From the NCBI RefSeq assembly GCF_015752205.1, contig NZ_JADOVG010000008.1:124001-188000 (forward strand): a DNA stretch of 64,000 bases. The letters run 5' to 3'. This document shows, in pieces, positions 55,359-63,901 of the stretch. The first letter of the stretch is position 1. Each line of letters begins with the position of its first letter. The DNA is from Polaromonas sp. CG_9.7 (GTDB taxonomy: Bacteria > Pseudomonadota > Gammaproteobacteria > Burkholderiales > Burkholderiaceae_C). The notes under the pieces were generated by a model. That model had not been told where the DNA came from. It saw only the letters and a list, made by a program, of their open reading frames with translations, and did no database searches. A program made the position numbers and the translations under genes.

Positions 55359-56231
55359 ATGAAAATGTTCAAAACCATGGGCTTCCGGGCGGGCCTGGTG
55401 TCGGCGCTGCTGCTGCTGGTGTTTTTGGTCGGCTGGCAAGCGGCCACCCGTACCTCAACCGTCACAGGCCCGGCCGGTGCACCTGCCTTGAGCGCCGAAC
55501 AGATCGAATACCAGAAAATGATGGGCAAGGACGCCGGCAGCGGCAAGGGCTCGGGCTTTCCCACGCCCTTGCAAATGGGCCAGACATTTGTCGCCCAGCT
55601 GAGCGACCCCTTCTATGACCGCGGCCCGAACGAAAAGGGCATCGCCATCCAGCTCGGGCATTCGCTGGGGCGCGTCGCGCTCGGCTTTTTGCTGGCTTGC
55701 ATCGTAGCGATTCCGCTGGGCTTCGTGATCGGCATGTCGCCCCTGCTGCGGCGGGCACTGGACCCGTTCATCCAGGTGCTCAAGCCGATCTCGCCGCTGG
55801 CCTGGATGCCGCTGGCGCTCTACACCATCAAGGACTCGTCGGCCTCGGGCATTTTCGTGATCTTCATCTGCTCGATCTGGCCGATGCTGATCAACACCGC
55901 CTTTGGCGTGTCGGCCGTCAAGCGCGAATGGCTCAACGTGGCCGCCACGCTGGAAGTGAGCCCGCTGCGCAAGGCCTTTCTGGTGATCTTGCCGGCCGCA
56001 GCGCCGACCATCTTGACGGGCATGCGCATTTCCATGGGCATTGCCTGGCTGGTGATCGTGGCGGCCGAAATGCTGGTGGGCGGCACCGGCATTGGCTACT
56101 TTGTCTGGAACGAATGGAACAACCTGTCGCTGACCAACGTGATCTTTGCCATCGTGGTGATTGGCGTGATGGGCATGCTGCTGGACCTGATGTTCGCGCA
56201 ACTGCAAAAGTGGGTGACCTATGCCGAATAA
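55359..56231 (+). CDS. ABC transporter permease, cyanate/nitrate type
   Basis: Inner-membrane permease, 290 residues, NrtB/CynB-like. An N-terminal helix, a periplasmic loop containing PTPLQMGQTFVAQL, then the BPD_transp fold with QLGHSLGRVALGFLLACIVAIPLG and the EAA-type region EVSPLRKAFLVILPAAAP. The ATG at 55359 lies 9 bp after the substrate-binding protein stop; a much longer open frame upstream belongs to the opposite reading of the receptor gene. It overlaps the ATPase by 11 bp. Confidence 0.92.
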   Translation: MKMFKTMGFRAGLVSALLLLVFLVGWQAATRTSTVTGPAGAPALSAEQIEYQKMMGKDAGSGKGSGFPTPLQMGQTFVAQLSDPFYDRGPNEKGIAIQLGHSLGRVALGFLLACIVAIPLGFVIGMSPLLRRALDPFIQVLKPISPLAWMPLALYTIKDSSASGIFVIFICSIWPMLINTAFGVSAVKREWLNVAATLEVSPLRKAFLVILPAAAPTILTGMRISMGIAWLVIVAAEMLVGGTGIGYFVWNEWNNLSLTNVIFAIVVIGVMGMLLDLMFAQLQKWVTYAE

Positions 56232-57102
56232 ACCTTCCGCCGTATCCAGCCCGGTGGGGCCCAGGCCTTTCGTGCAGATCGAGGCGCTGGCCAAGTCCTA
56301 TCCGGGCAATGCCGAGCCGGTGTTCGACGAGGTCAATGTCCAGATCGAGCGCGGCGAATTTGTCTGCATCATCGGCCATTCAGGCTGCGGCAAGACCACC
56401 ATTTTGAATGTGCTGGCCGGGCTGGAAACCGCCAGCGCCGGCCATGTGTTCATGGACGGACGTGAAGTGTCCGGCCCCAGCCTGGAGCGCGGCGTGGTGT
56501 TCCAGGGCCATGCCTTGATGCCGTGGCTCACAGTGCGCAAGAACATCGCCTTTGCGGTGCGCTCCAAATGGCCGGACTGGCGCGCCGCACAGGTCGATGC
56601 GCAGGTCGAGAAATACGTCGCGCTGGTGGGCCTGACGGCAGCGCTCGACAAAAAACCGTCGGCGCTGTCGGGCGGCATGAAGCAGCGCGTCGGCATTGCC
56701 CGGGCCTTTGCGATCGAGCCCAAGATGCTGCTGCTTGACGAGCCCTTCGGCGCGCTTGACGCGCTGATGAGCATCGTGCGTGAAACCCGGCAGTCGGTGT
56801 TCATGATCACCCACGACGTGGACGAGGCGGTGCTTCTGGCCGACCGCATCATGCTGATGAGCAACGGCCCGCAGGCCCGCGTGGCCGAGATCGTGCGCAA
56901 TACCATGCCGCGCAACCGCCAGCGCGCCACGCTGCACCACGACCCGGCCTACTACCCGATACGCAACCACCTGGTGGATTTTCTGGTGACGCGCTCCAAG
57001 GACCTGTCGCATGGCAGGGCACCCGCGCACCCGCCCACGGTCGAGCCGGGCCGCGCGGCTGTCCCTGCAGTGGTTCCTCCCGTGCTGAAAGCCGTCGCAT
57101 GA
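56221..57102 (+). CDS. ABC transporter ATP-binding protein, cyanate/nitrate type, with a 9-residue gap
   Basis: 293 residues. Walker [10 protein letters not shown], signature [14 protein letters not shown], Walker [13 protein letters not shown] and H-loop MITHDVDEA. Between the D-loop and H-loop only 26 residues separate the Walker B Asp from the His, where NrtD/MalK have about 35: the helix following ALDAL is missing, near 56761-56772. The frame is intact. ATPase function may be impaired; alternatives are a real adaptation or a sequence error. A Pro-rich tail ends the protein. It overlaps the next gene as ATGA. Confidence 0.88.
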   Translation: MPNKPSAVSSPVGPRPFVQIEALAKSYPGNAEPVFDEVNVQIERGEFVCIIGHSGCGKTTILNVLAGLETASAGHVFMDGREVSGPSLERGVVFQGHALMPWLTVRKNIAFAVRSKWPDWRAAQVDAQVEKYVALVGLTAALDKKPSALSGGMKQRVGIARAFAIEPKMLLLDEPFGALDALMSIVRETRQSVFMITHDVDEAVLLADRIMLMSNGPQARVAEIVRNTMPRNRQRATLHHDPAYYPIRNHLVDFLVTRSKDLSHGRAPAHPPTVEPGRAAVPAVVPPVLKAVA

Positions 57103-57545
57103 ATACCACTGACATGCCCCGTCCGCCGCTGCCGCCCTTCACGCTGGAAACCGCGCGCGAGAAAGTGCAAAAGGCCGAGGACGCCTGGAACAGCTGCGAC
57201 CCCGACCGGGTGGCGCTGGCCTACACCCAGGATTCGGTCTGGCGCAACCGGGCCGATTTTTTCTCGGGTCGGCCGATGATCCGCGAGTTCCTGAAGCGCA
57301 AATGGGCGCGGGAACTGGACTACCGGCTCAAGAAGGAACTTTGGGCCTTCACCGATAACCGCATTTCAGTACGCTTTGAATACGAATGGCACGACGACGC
57401 AGGTTTCTGGTTTCGCTCCCACGGCAACGAGCAATGGGAGTTCGATGCACTGGGCCTGATGTGCCGGCGCGAGGCCAGCATCAACGACGTGCCGATCAAG
57501 GCAGCCGAGCGCCAATTCCACTGGCCCCGTCCCGTGGCCGCCTGA
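57099..57545 (+). CDS. DUF1348 NTF2-like protein
   Basis: 148 residues. DUF1348 core: [34 protein letters not shown] (read here as two helices), [21 protein letters not shown] and [24 protein letters not shown]. Small cone-fold proteins of this family accompany various catabolic genes. Here it sits between the transporter ATPase and cyanase, so a cyanate-linked role is likely, though unknown. Confidence 0.85.
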   Translation: MNTTDMPRPPLPPFTLETAREKVQKAEDAWNSCDPDRVALAYTQDSVWRNRADFFSGRPMIREFLKRKWARELDYRLKKELWAFTDNRISVRFEYEWHDDAGFWFRSHGNEQWEFDALGLMCRREASINDVPIKAAERQFHWPRPVAA

Positions 57546-57585
57546 TCCTTCTCTTTTTTACTCTCGCCACAACCCAAGGAAGCAC

Positions 57586-58029
57586 ATGAACCGCAACGAC
57601 ATCACCGAAAAAATCATCACCGCCAAGGTCAGCCAGGGCATCACCTGGGACTCCGTGGCCAAGGCCGTCGGCCTGAGCAAGGAATGGGTGACCGCCGGCT
57701 GCCTGGGCCAGATGACCTTTGACACGGCGCAGGCGGCCACCATTGGAGACATCTTCGGATTGACCGAGGAAGAGCGCAAATGGCTTCAGATCGTGCCCTA
57801 CAAAGGCTCACTGCCGACCGCCGTGCCGACCGACCCGCTGATCTACCGCTGGTACGAGATCGTCAGCGTCTACGGCACCACCATCAAGGAGCTGATCCAC
57901 GAAGAATTCGGCGACGGCATCATGAGCGCCATCGACTTCAGCATGGACATCGTGCGCCAGCCCGACCCCAAGGGTGATCGCGTCAATGTGGTGCTGTCGG
58001 GCAAGTTCCTGCCGTACAAGCAGTACTGA
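57586..58029 (+). CDS. cynS: Cyanate hydratase (cyanase)
   Basis: 147-residue cyanase, which converts cyanate and bicarbonate to ammonia and carbon dioxide. Catalytic residues by family alignment are R88, E91 (YRWYEIVSVYG) and S114 (GIMSAIDF). The N-terminal helix-turn-helix fold (WDSVAKAVGLSKEWVTAGCLG) is present. AAGGAAGC precedes ATG 57586. No carbonic anhydrase gene (cynT) adjoins it, unlike the E. coli operon. Confidence 0.97.
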   Translation: MNRNDITEKIITAKVSQGITWDSVAKAVGLSKEWVTAGCLGQMTFDTAQAATIGDIFGLTEEERKWLQIVPYKGSLPTAVPTDPLIYRWYEIVSVYGTTIKELIHEEFGDGIMSAIDFSMDIVRQPDPKGDRVNVVLSGKFLPYKQY

Positions 58030-58174
58030 AGCGGCCGGCCGTGCTTGGCTGGCAGTGCGAGGTGCTCAGCCCGAAACACTGCGCTACGCAGGTGGTTTCA
58101 AGCTAAACAGAGCGCAGATGCCCTGACGGGCAAGTTCCGAACATTGGCAAGCGCTGGAATTAACCGACCCATTT

Positions 58175-58191
58175 GCTACAAAATTAATAGC
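58175..58191. repeat. 17-bp palindrome, family GCTAY-N7-RTAGC (intergenic)
   Basis: GCTACAAAATTAATAGC, one mismatch between arms. It is followed by TATTAGCTC. Confidence 0.6.
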
Positions 58192-59401
58192 TATTAGCTC
58201 AATATCTGCCTTCGCCGTCATTGGTTTTTCTCCTTCCCCCGCTGAGGTAAGGCCGGGAGGGGGCCTCCCCGAACAGGTCTGCATGCCAGAACGACTTTTG
58301 CCAGTAATGTAAAGACGCTCTGGCAACGCTGCGGATTCGATCTCTGCGTTTTAGATTTATTTCTTTGGCTTTGGTTGGTTTTTCTGTGGTTTTAGGGTTG
58401 AGCGCCTGCCCGGCGGGAGGAAACTTTTTTATGGCAGAAAAGAAAGTCACTAAAGAAAGTTGCCTGGAGGCGGAACAGGGTCAGAGCTGGACGCTCCGAC
58501 GGGCCTTCGCTTTACTGGGCCCTTGGTTCCCTGATCGTTGGCCCGGAGCCAATGCCGTCACTGGCTGTTTCTAGCGCTCACTCGTCCACAGCTTCACGCT
58601 CTTTCGGTTTTTACCGGCTTTTGCAAATTGAAAGGTTGACCAAGAGCAACATCCTGGAAATTTGCATGCATTTTTTTACGCTCAAGTTTCAAAATCTGGG
58701 GATGGGCATTCGCGGATGAAATGGCGCTAATAACCTCAACGGCAATGTGATCTGCCTTGTAGGAATGTCCCATGCAACGTCGAATACACATATCACGCAA
58801 TTTTCGGCCGCTTGGGTTTTGCAGCAATTTTTTGCTGACTCAACGACATCTGACTCAGACTGAAAACGCCACGTCGGGGTCGCCGGATTGAGAACTGGCG
58901 GGGCCATCGGGCACCCAGGTGGTTAAAGGTCATGCTACTTGCACCAGCGGAAACCAGGGGGAAACCATCCGGTTTTTCGTCTACACCCGCGCGCCAGTGT
59001 GCAAGCGCTAGGGCCCAGGGGATGCGTTTTGCGACATTGCCGAAAAAAAGCCCACCTGACAGTGCTGTCCAGCCCCGTCACAGGCCTTGTCGAATGCGAC
59101 TGAACTGGCGGGCCTCCAGATGGCAACACAGGGATGTGTGTCCGAAAACAGACAAACCGCATAGAACAGCTCAAAAGTTTTACCGCAGCCCTTCCAACAT
59201 GACCTTGAGAAGTTCGAATGGAAAGTCCACCGTAAGGACCGAAAAATAGCAAACTGACAATCGCCCAACCTGGATCTCTTCAGATTTTTTACATATTAAA
59301 ACAATTAATTTGTGTATAACCAATCAAAATGCGTGGTCAAGCATTTTTATCAAAATTTATTGCGTATCAAGAATATCTATTTTTTTAAATATGTAATGAA
59401 A

Positions 59402-59436
59402 ATTCATTCATTCATTCATTCATTCATTCATTCATT
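59402..59436. repeat. ATTC tetranucleotide tract, about 8.75 units
   Basis: Uninterrupted ATTC repeats, 35 bp, in an AT-rich context 216 bp upstream of the esterase ATG. Such tracts are usual slippage sites. No open frame runs through it. Confidence 0.95.
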
Positions 59437-59651
59437 AATTAAGCCAGTGCGCGTTCTGAGCTGATTGGCATAAAAACCAAGGCAATGCATCGGCTTGATC
59501 AGGCAATGACTCTTGTCCTTTAATTAATGCTCATTGCATCGCGTGCCAACAGTTCTCTCAAACAGATTGCCCAATCCCGACAATGCCATCTAACACTGTT
59601 TTATTTATGTTGTTTGTAGCTGCATTTGTAAAATAACAATAAACCTTCAAA

Positions 59652-61463
59652 ATGACCACGTCAGATAAACTTGCAAAGTTTTTAAAAACCAGATGGACAA
59701 GCAAGTTTGCTGCTTTACTGCTGCTTATGGGAATCAGCCATTCAGCCATGGCGCAGACCTGTGCAGTCAGTCCAAATTGGGCGCAGGCTAGCTCTTACGC
59801 AGTCGGAAGTATTGTCAAATATACAGATGAAAATCTATATATTGCCAAAGTACTCACACAACCCGGTATTCGACCCACCATTAGCACTTATTACTGGGCG
59901 TTGAAATCAACGTGTACGGCGCCAACGCCAACGCCAACGCCAACGCCAACGCCTACACCAGTACCGGCACCTGCCGTTGTCTGTGGAAGCACTGTATGGG
60001 TGACGGGACGGCAATATGTCGCCGGAAACGTTGTCTCCTACACGGATGGCAACCTGTATGTCGCCAAGTTCAGCAACCCCGGTTACAACCCGACCGTCAG
60101 CACCTACTTCTGGTCGCGTTACTCGTGCGCGCCTACGCCTACGCCTACGCCTACGCCTACGCCTACGCCTACGCCTACGCCTACGCCTACGCCTACGCCT
60201 ACGCCTACGCCTACGCCTGCGCCTACGCCTGCGCCTACTGGTGTTTGCACAAGCACTGTGTGGGTCGCCGGACGGCAATATGTCGCCGGGAATGTTGTCT
60301 CCTATACGGATGGCAACCTGTATATTGCCAAATTCAACAACCCAGGCTACAACCCGACCATCAGCACTTACTTCTGGTCGCGTTATCTATGCAGCCCTGC
60401 GCCAACACCAACACCAACACCAACACCAACACCAACACCAACACCAACACCAACACCAGCACCCACGCCTGTACCCACACCAGCGGTTAAATTTCATGGT
60501 CGATTTGACTTCACCAATCCAGCAGCGCCCCGTTACTCCTGGTCCGGATCTTCCATGTCGGCGCAGTTCACGGGCACTTCAATCTCGGTCACATTGAATG
60601 AATCGGACGCCCGGGTTTACTATGCCTATGTGATCGATGATCAGCCGGTCAAGAGGTTTTCAGTTTCTGCCGGCACCAATGTGTACACCTTGGCCACCGG
60701 TTTGAGCAATGGCACGCACAAGGTGCTGCTGATGCGAGAGTCTGAAGGCCATCAGGCAGGCCCTTCGCAGTTCGTGGGTTTTTCGTTGGATGGAACAGGC
60801 CAGCTTATGCAGCCCCCTGAATACCCCAACAAATACCGTCTGGAGTTTGTCGGAGACTCGTTCACTGCGGGGTTCGGCAATATCGGCGTGCAGCCTTGCG
60901 GATTTTCTACTGAAACCGAAAGTGCCTTTTGGTCGTACGCCCAGCAAACAGCACTGCAGCTGGGTGAAGCGCCTGCGACAAATATCAGTATTTCAGGCAT
61001 CGGGATCTATCGCAACAACGGCGATGCGGGTCCGACAGCCAGCAATCCGTCAATGCCTTTTTACTATCCTCGAAACCTGACTGGCGAAGCAAACAGCCCG
61101 GGCGCGCCTTCCATCGTTCCGGCAATGCAGCCAACGGTCGTGGTCGTGTATCTAGGAACCAATGATTTTTGGAACGGACCGCCAAATCAGACAGATTTCG
61201 TTACTGCCTATGTCGAACTTTTCAAAACCATTCGCGCACGTTATCCATCGGCGATGCTCATTGCAGCGACTCATACGGGAAGCGAGCAGCAAGGCTATGT
61301 ACAAGCGGCTTATAACCAGATGCTCAACAGTGGCGAAACAAAAATTCGCTATGCTGACTTCTTGATCAGGGACTGGAACGGCTGCAGCGGCCATCCCACC
61401 AAGGCCGCTGACCTGGAGATCGCGAACTATCTTGCGCAGTTCATTCGAAACCTGGGGCTTTGA
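59652..61463 (+). CDS. Secreted modular SGNH esterase with three carbohydrate-binding-like modules
   Basis: 603 residues: signal peptide (cleaves after A34), three about 50-residue modules (36-87, 110-160, 200-250) with the chitin/cellulose-binding pattern W...YxxGxxVxYxxxxYxAK...PGxxPxxSTYxW, joined by Pro-Thr linkers (89-108, 160-198, 250-279). Then a beta-sandwich (281-390) and an SGNH hydrolase with nucleophile S405 (GDSFTAGFG), GTND (504-507) and H583 (GHPT). The two-domain layout recalls carbohydrate esterase family 2 (acetyl-xylan esterases). It probably deacetylates polysaccharide outside the cell. Linker DNA consists of hexanucleotide repeats. Confidence 0.88.
   Translation: MTTSDKLAKFLKTRWTSKFAALLLLMGISHSAMAQTCAVSPNWAQASSYAVGSIVKYTDENLYIAKVLTQPGIRPTISTYYWALKSTCTAPTPTPTPTPTPTPVPAPAVVCGSTVWVTGRQYVAGNVVSYTDGNLYVAKFSNPGYNPTVSTYFWSRYSCAPTPTPTPTPTPTPTPTPTPTPTPTPTPTPAPTPAPTGVCTSTVWVAGRQYVAGNVVSYTDGNLYIAKFNNPGYNPTISTYFWSRYLCSPAPTPTPTPTPTPTPTPTPTPAPTPVPTPAVKFHGRFDFTNPAAPRYSWSGSSMSAQFTGTSISVTLNESDARVYYAYVIDDQPVKRFSVSAGTNVYTLATGLSNGTHKVLLMRESEGHQAGPSQFVGFSLDGTGQLMQPPEYPNKYRLEFVGDSFTAGFGNIGVQPCGFSTETESAFWSYAQQTALQLGEAPATNISISGIGIYRNNGDAGPTASNPSMPFYYPRNLTGEANSPGAPSIVPAMQPTVVVVYLGTNDFWNGPPNQTDFVTAYVELFKTIRARYPSAMLIAATHTGSEQQGYVQAAYNQMLNSGETKIRYADFLIRDWNGCSGHPTKAADLEIANYLAQFIRNLGL
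59916..59975. repeat. CCAACG hexanucleotide repeat, Pro-Thr linker 1
   Basis: Five CCA ACG units followed by CCT ACA, encoding the first Pro-Thr linker of the secreted esterase. Confidence 0.9.
60129..60245. repeat. CCTACG hexanucleotide repeat, Pro-Thr linker 2
   Basis: About fifteen CCT ACG units, then CCT GCG variants, encoding the long second Pro-Thr linker. Confidence 0.9.
60399..60488. repeat. CCAACA hexanucleotide repeat, Pro-Thr linker 3
   Basis: About nine CCA ACA units encoding the third Pro-Thr linker. Its unit differs at one position from linker 1 and at two from linker 2. Confidence 0.9.
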
Positions 61464-61727
61464 CAAAGCAGTGCGGAGGTCTTGGAGAGTCATGTGGCGA
61501 TCTCTTCAAGACTGGCTTGCAGAACAAATCGAGCACCAGCCTGTTCCTGGGGCGAACCTGTTAACAGGGCGCGGTCGGGCAGGTTCCTGCGGTGCAAGCC
61601 GTGTCGCGCAGCCAGCCCGAGCGTTGAACCAAGGCATGCAGCATCAGCCGGCCGGGCAAGACCTCAGTGCGCCCGGCTGAATTCACATATAAAAATGCCT
61701 TTTCCACCCGACTGGCGTGCACTTATT

Positions 61728-61744
61728 GCTATTTATTAAATAGC
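61728..61744. repeat. 17-bp palindrome, family GCTAY-N7-RTAGC (intergenic)
   Basis: GCTATTTATTAAATAGC; with flanks TT and AA the perfect palindrome spans 61726-61746. Cleanest copy together with 18765. It lies in the 390-bp gap between the esterase and dikinase-like genes, which has no other feature. Confidence 0.7.
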
Positions 61745-61850
61745 AAATACTACATCGCTTGCAATCAGTCGCATGGCAAGGCCAGTTGAAAGCCGGGGGC
61801 GTTGGTCCTAAACTGCGCTTTTGCCTTGCATTCCCAATGCCCGCCAAGCC

Positions 61851-63800
61851 ATGACCTTCAACGCCCCGCTTTTCCTGCTGCTCGCGGGGCTTTGCATGCT
61901 GCCGGGCCTGCAGGCCCAGCCGGCGCCGCTTGCCAGCCAGGCGGGGGTGCGTACCCCAGACGCCCTGCCCACCCTGCGCAGCCAGGCCGAATTCGACGCG
62001 CTGGCGCGTGTCCACAACCCCGGAACGGCGCTGGCGCTGCCGCATGTGATGTTTGCCATCGACCGGCTGCCCGTGCCGGCGCGCATGCATTACCTCAACA
62101 CACCGCGCTTTGGCCTGCACGAGCATTTTGTCCGCCGGACCGGCCTGATGCCGCGCGCCGACGCGCAGGCCATTAAAAGCAACTACCTGCGCCCGGACCG
62201 CCGCTTTCTGTTCGGCACGGTCAGCTGGCAGCCTGATATGGCGTCCTTCACCTATGAATTCTGGGAAGGCGACCAGCTGACCGAGCCGCTGCTGCGCCAG
62301 GCCGACCAGCTGCTCAAGGCCAGCTTTTTCGCGCCGCTGCAGCTCAAGACCAGCTCGACGCTGCACGAGCGCCTGGCCCAGAAGACGGGCCTGGCTTTCG
62401 TCACACAGGAAGCGCTGATTCGCCAGCAGCCTTTCATGGCGCTGAACCCGGGCGTGGCCATTGGCCGGCTGCGCATCGTGGAGAAGGCTGACGATGCCGA
62501 CACGCTGCGGCCGGACGACATTGCCGTGCTTCGGCAGGTTCCGCTCAGCCTGGCGCCGGTTTCCGGCGTGGTGACTGAACGGGCCTCGACCGTGTTGTCG
62601 CATGTCAATCTTCTGGCCAAGGGCTGGGGCATTCCGAATGCCTATCTGCGCGATGCGGCCGGCCTGCTGCGAGCGCAGGCGGGGCAATGGGTCGAACTGA
62701 AGGTGGCGGCATCCGGCTACCAGCTGCGCCGCTTGACAGCGTCTGAAATTGCTGCATGGCAGCTTCGCCAAAAACAAGCTAGCCCTCAAAAAGTCGTGTC
62801 CGTCGCCAAGCCGGACCTGGGCGAAACCCGGCTGTGGCCGCTGGTGGCGCTGCGGCCCCGGCACAGCGCGCAATGCGGCGCCAAGGCTGCCAACCTGGGC
62901 GTATTGCAGCTTGCGGGCATTGCCGGCACGTTTGTGCCCGACGGCTTTTGCATTCCGTTTTCGCAGTACGACCGCTTCATGCGCGCCCACCGCCTGGCCG
63001 ACCGGCTGGCGCAGATGCAGCAAATGCCCGGCTTCAAGACCGACCCGAAAATCCGCAAGGAGGCGCTGGCCCGGCTGCGCGGCGAGATCGTGCAGTGGCC
63101 GCTGGACCGCCCGACAGCGGCCGACTGGCAGGCGCGCTGGCAAGCCCAGCTGGGTGGCGGGGGCGTGTTCGTGCGCAGCTCGTCCAATTCGGAGGACCTG
63201 CCCGGTTTCAGCGGCGCCGGGCTCTACACCACCGTACCGAATGTGCTGACCGGCGAGGCGCTGGAGCGCGCGGTGAAGACGGTCTGGGCCTCCGTGTTCA
63301 ACTTCGAAGCCTGGGAAGCGCGCAGCGCGGCGCGCTTTGCGGCCGACGCGGTGATGATGGGCGTGTTTGTGCAGTCGGCCATCGACGCGGCCAACGCCGG
63401 CGTGATGATCACGCGCGACCCGTTCAGCCCCGCCGGCTGGCATGTCACCTACATTTCGGCCAAGCGCGGCATCGGCATCCGGGTGGTCGAAGGCCAGCGC
63501 GTGGCCGAGCAGGTCATGTATTCAAGCTGGTCCAAAGCCATCCAGGTGCTCAGCCGGTCGGCCGACGACACCGCGCTGCAGCTCGACCCGGCCGGCGGCG
63601 TCCGGCAGGTGCCGGTCGCAGTGGGCCGCGTCGTGCTGAACGACGCGCTGGTGCTGCGCCTGGCCGATGTCGGCGCGGGCGTCAAGCAGGTGTTTGGCGG
63701 CGTGGACCAGGACATCGAATGGGCCACGGTAGGCGAGCACATCGCGCTGCTGCAGGCGCGGCCTTATGTGGACCGGAGCACGGCGCCGCCCAGACCATGA
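61851..63800 (+). CDS. Exported PEP-synthase/dikinase-like protein with permuted order
   Basis: 649 residues from ATG 61851. A Sec signal (MTFNAPLFLLLAGLCMLPGLQA) predicts export. The swivelling phosphohistidine-type domain comes first (TERASTVLSHVNLLAKGWGIPNAYL, His in LSHVN), and the ATP-grasp PPDK_N-type domain second (ARPRHSAQCGAKAANLG, FVRSSSNSEDLPGFSGAGLY, VMITRDPFSPAG, LLQARPY). PEP synthase has the reverse order and is cytosolic. ATP is not expected in the periplasm, so the real activity is puzzling. No lipobox. Confidence 0.82.
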   Translation: MTFNAPLFLLLAGLCMLPGLQAQPAPLASQAGVRTPDALPTLRSQAEFDALARVHNPGTALALPHVMFAIDRLPVPARMHYLNTPRFGLHEHFVRRTGLMPRADAQAIKSNYLRPDRRFLFGTVSWQPDMASFTYEFWEGDQLTEPLLRQADQLLKASFFAPLQLKTSSTLHERLAQKTGLAFVTQEALIRQQPFMALNPGVAIGRLRIVEKADDADTLRPDDIAVLRQVPLSLAPVSGVVTERASTVLSHVNLLAKGWGIPNAYLRDAAGLLRAQAGQWVELKVAASGYQLRRLTASEIAAWQLRQKQASPQKVVSVAKPDLGETRLWPLVALRPRHSAQCGAKAANLGVLQLAGIAGTFVPDGFCIPFSQYDRFMRAHRLADRLAQMQQMPGFKTDPKIRKEALARLRGEIVQWPLDRPTAADWQARWQAQLGGGGVFVRSSSNSEDLPGFSGAGLYTTVPNVLTGEALERAVKTVWASVFNFEAWEARSAARFAADAVMMGVFVQSAIDAANAGVMITRDPFSPAGWHVTYISAKRGIGIRVVEGQRVAEQVMYSSWSKAIQVLSRSADDTALQLDPAGGVRQVPVAVGRVVLNDALVLRLADVGAGVKQVFGGVDQDIEWATVGEHIALLQARPYVDRSTAPPRP

Positions 63801-63847
63801 ATTTATAGTAAAAAATGCTGTTTCCGCTTGATGAAAAAGGGGTTATC

Positions 63848-63864
63848 GCTATCAAAAAAATAGC
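63848..63864. repeat. 17-bp palindrome, family GCTAY-N7-RTAGC (intergenic)
   Basis: GCTATCAAAAAAATAGC, arms GCTAT/ATAGC. It lies 37 bp upstream of the CoA-transferase start, in the likely promoter region. The upstream ATGCTGTTTCCGC resembles the flank of the copy at 61728. Confidence 0.65.
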
Positions 63865-63901
63865 TTGCTAATTTGCACTGATACGCAGGCAAAATAAGGC
63901 C

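Larger units (their letters stand above)
58030..59651. other. 1.6-kb intergenic region between cynS and the secreted esterase
   Basis: No gene is well supported. It contains a 17-bp palindrome (58175-58191), C/G-rich stretches around 58225-58270, a possible eroded minus-strand frame (58594-58890) whose halves SESDVVESAKN and PSGRKLRDMCIRRC can be joined only by a frameshift, and from about 59270 a strongly AT-rich stretch with the ATTC tetranucleotide tract (59402-59436). The AT-rich part probably contains the esterase promoter; no clear -10/-35 pair was assigned. Confidence 0.5.

Noticed and set aside
58935-59252. Overlapping open frames on both strands
   Set aside because: Both strands are open over the same 300 bp, with no ribosome-binding site or recognisable product on either.
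59907-60278. Poly-arginine open frame on the minus strand
   Set aside because: Produced by the hexanucleotide repeats of the Pro-Thr linkers read on the other strand.
59916-60488. CRISPR-like periodic repeats
   Set aside because: Repeat unit is 6 bp with no spacers and lies in frame in the esterase gene, so it is a linker and not an array.
61683-63443. 586-residue minus-strand open frame
   Set aside because: Antisense to the dikinase-like gene; composition is that of a shadow.
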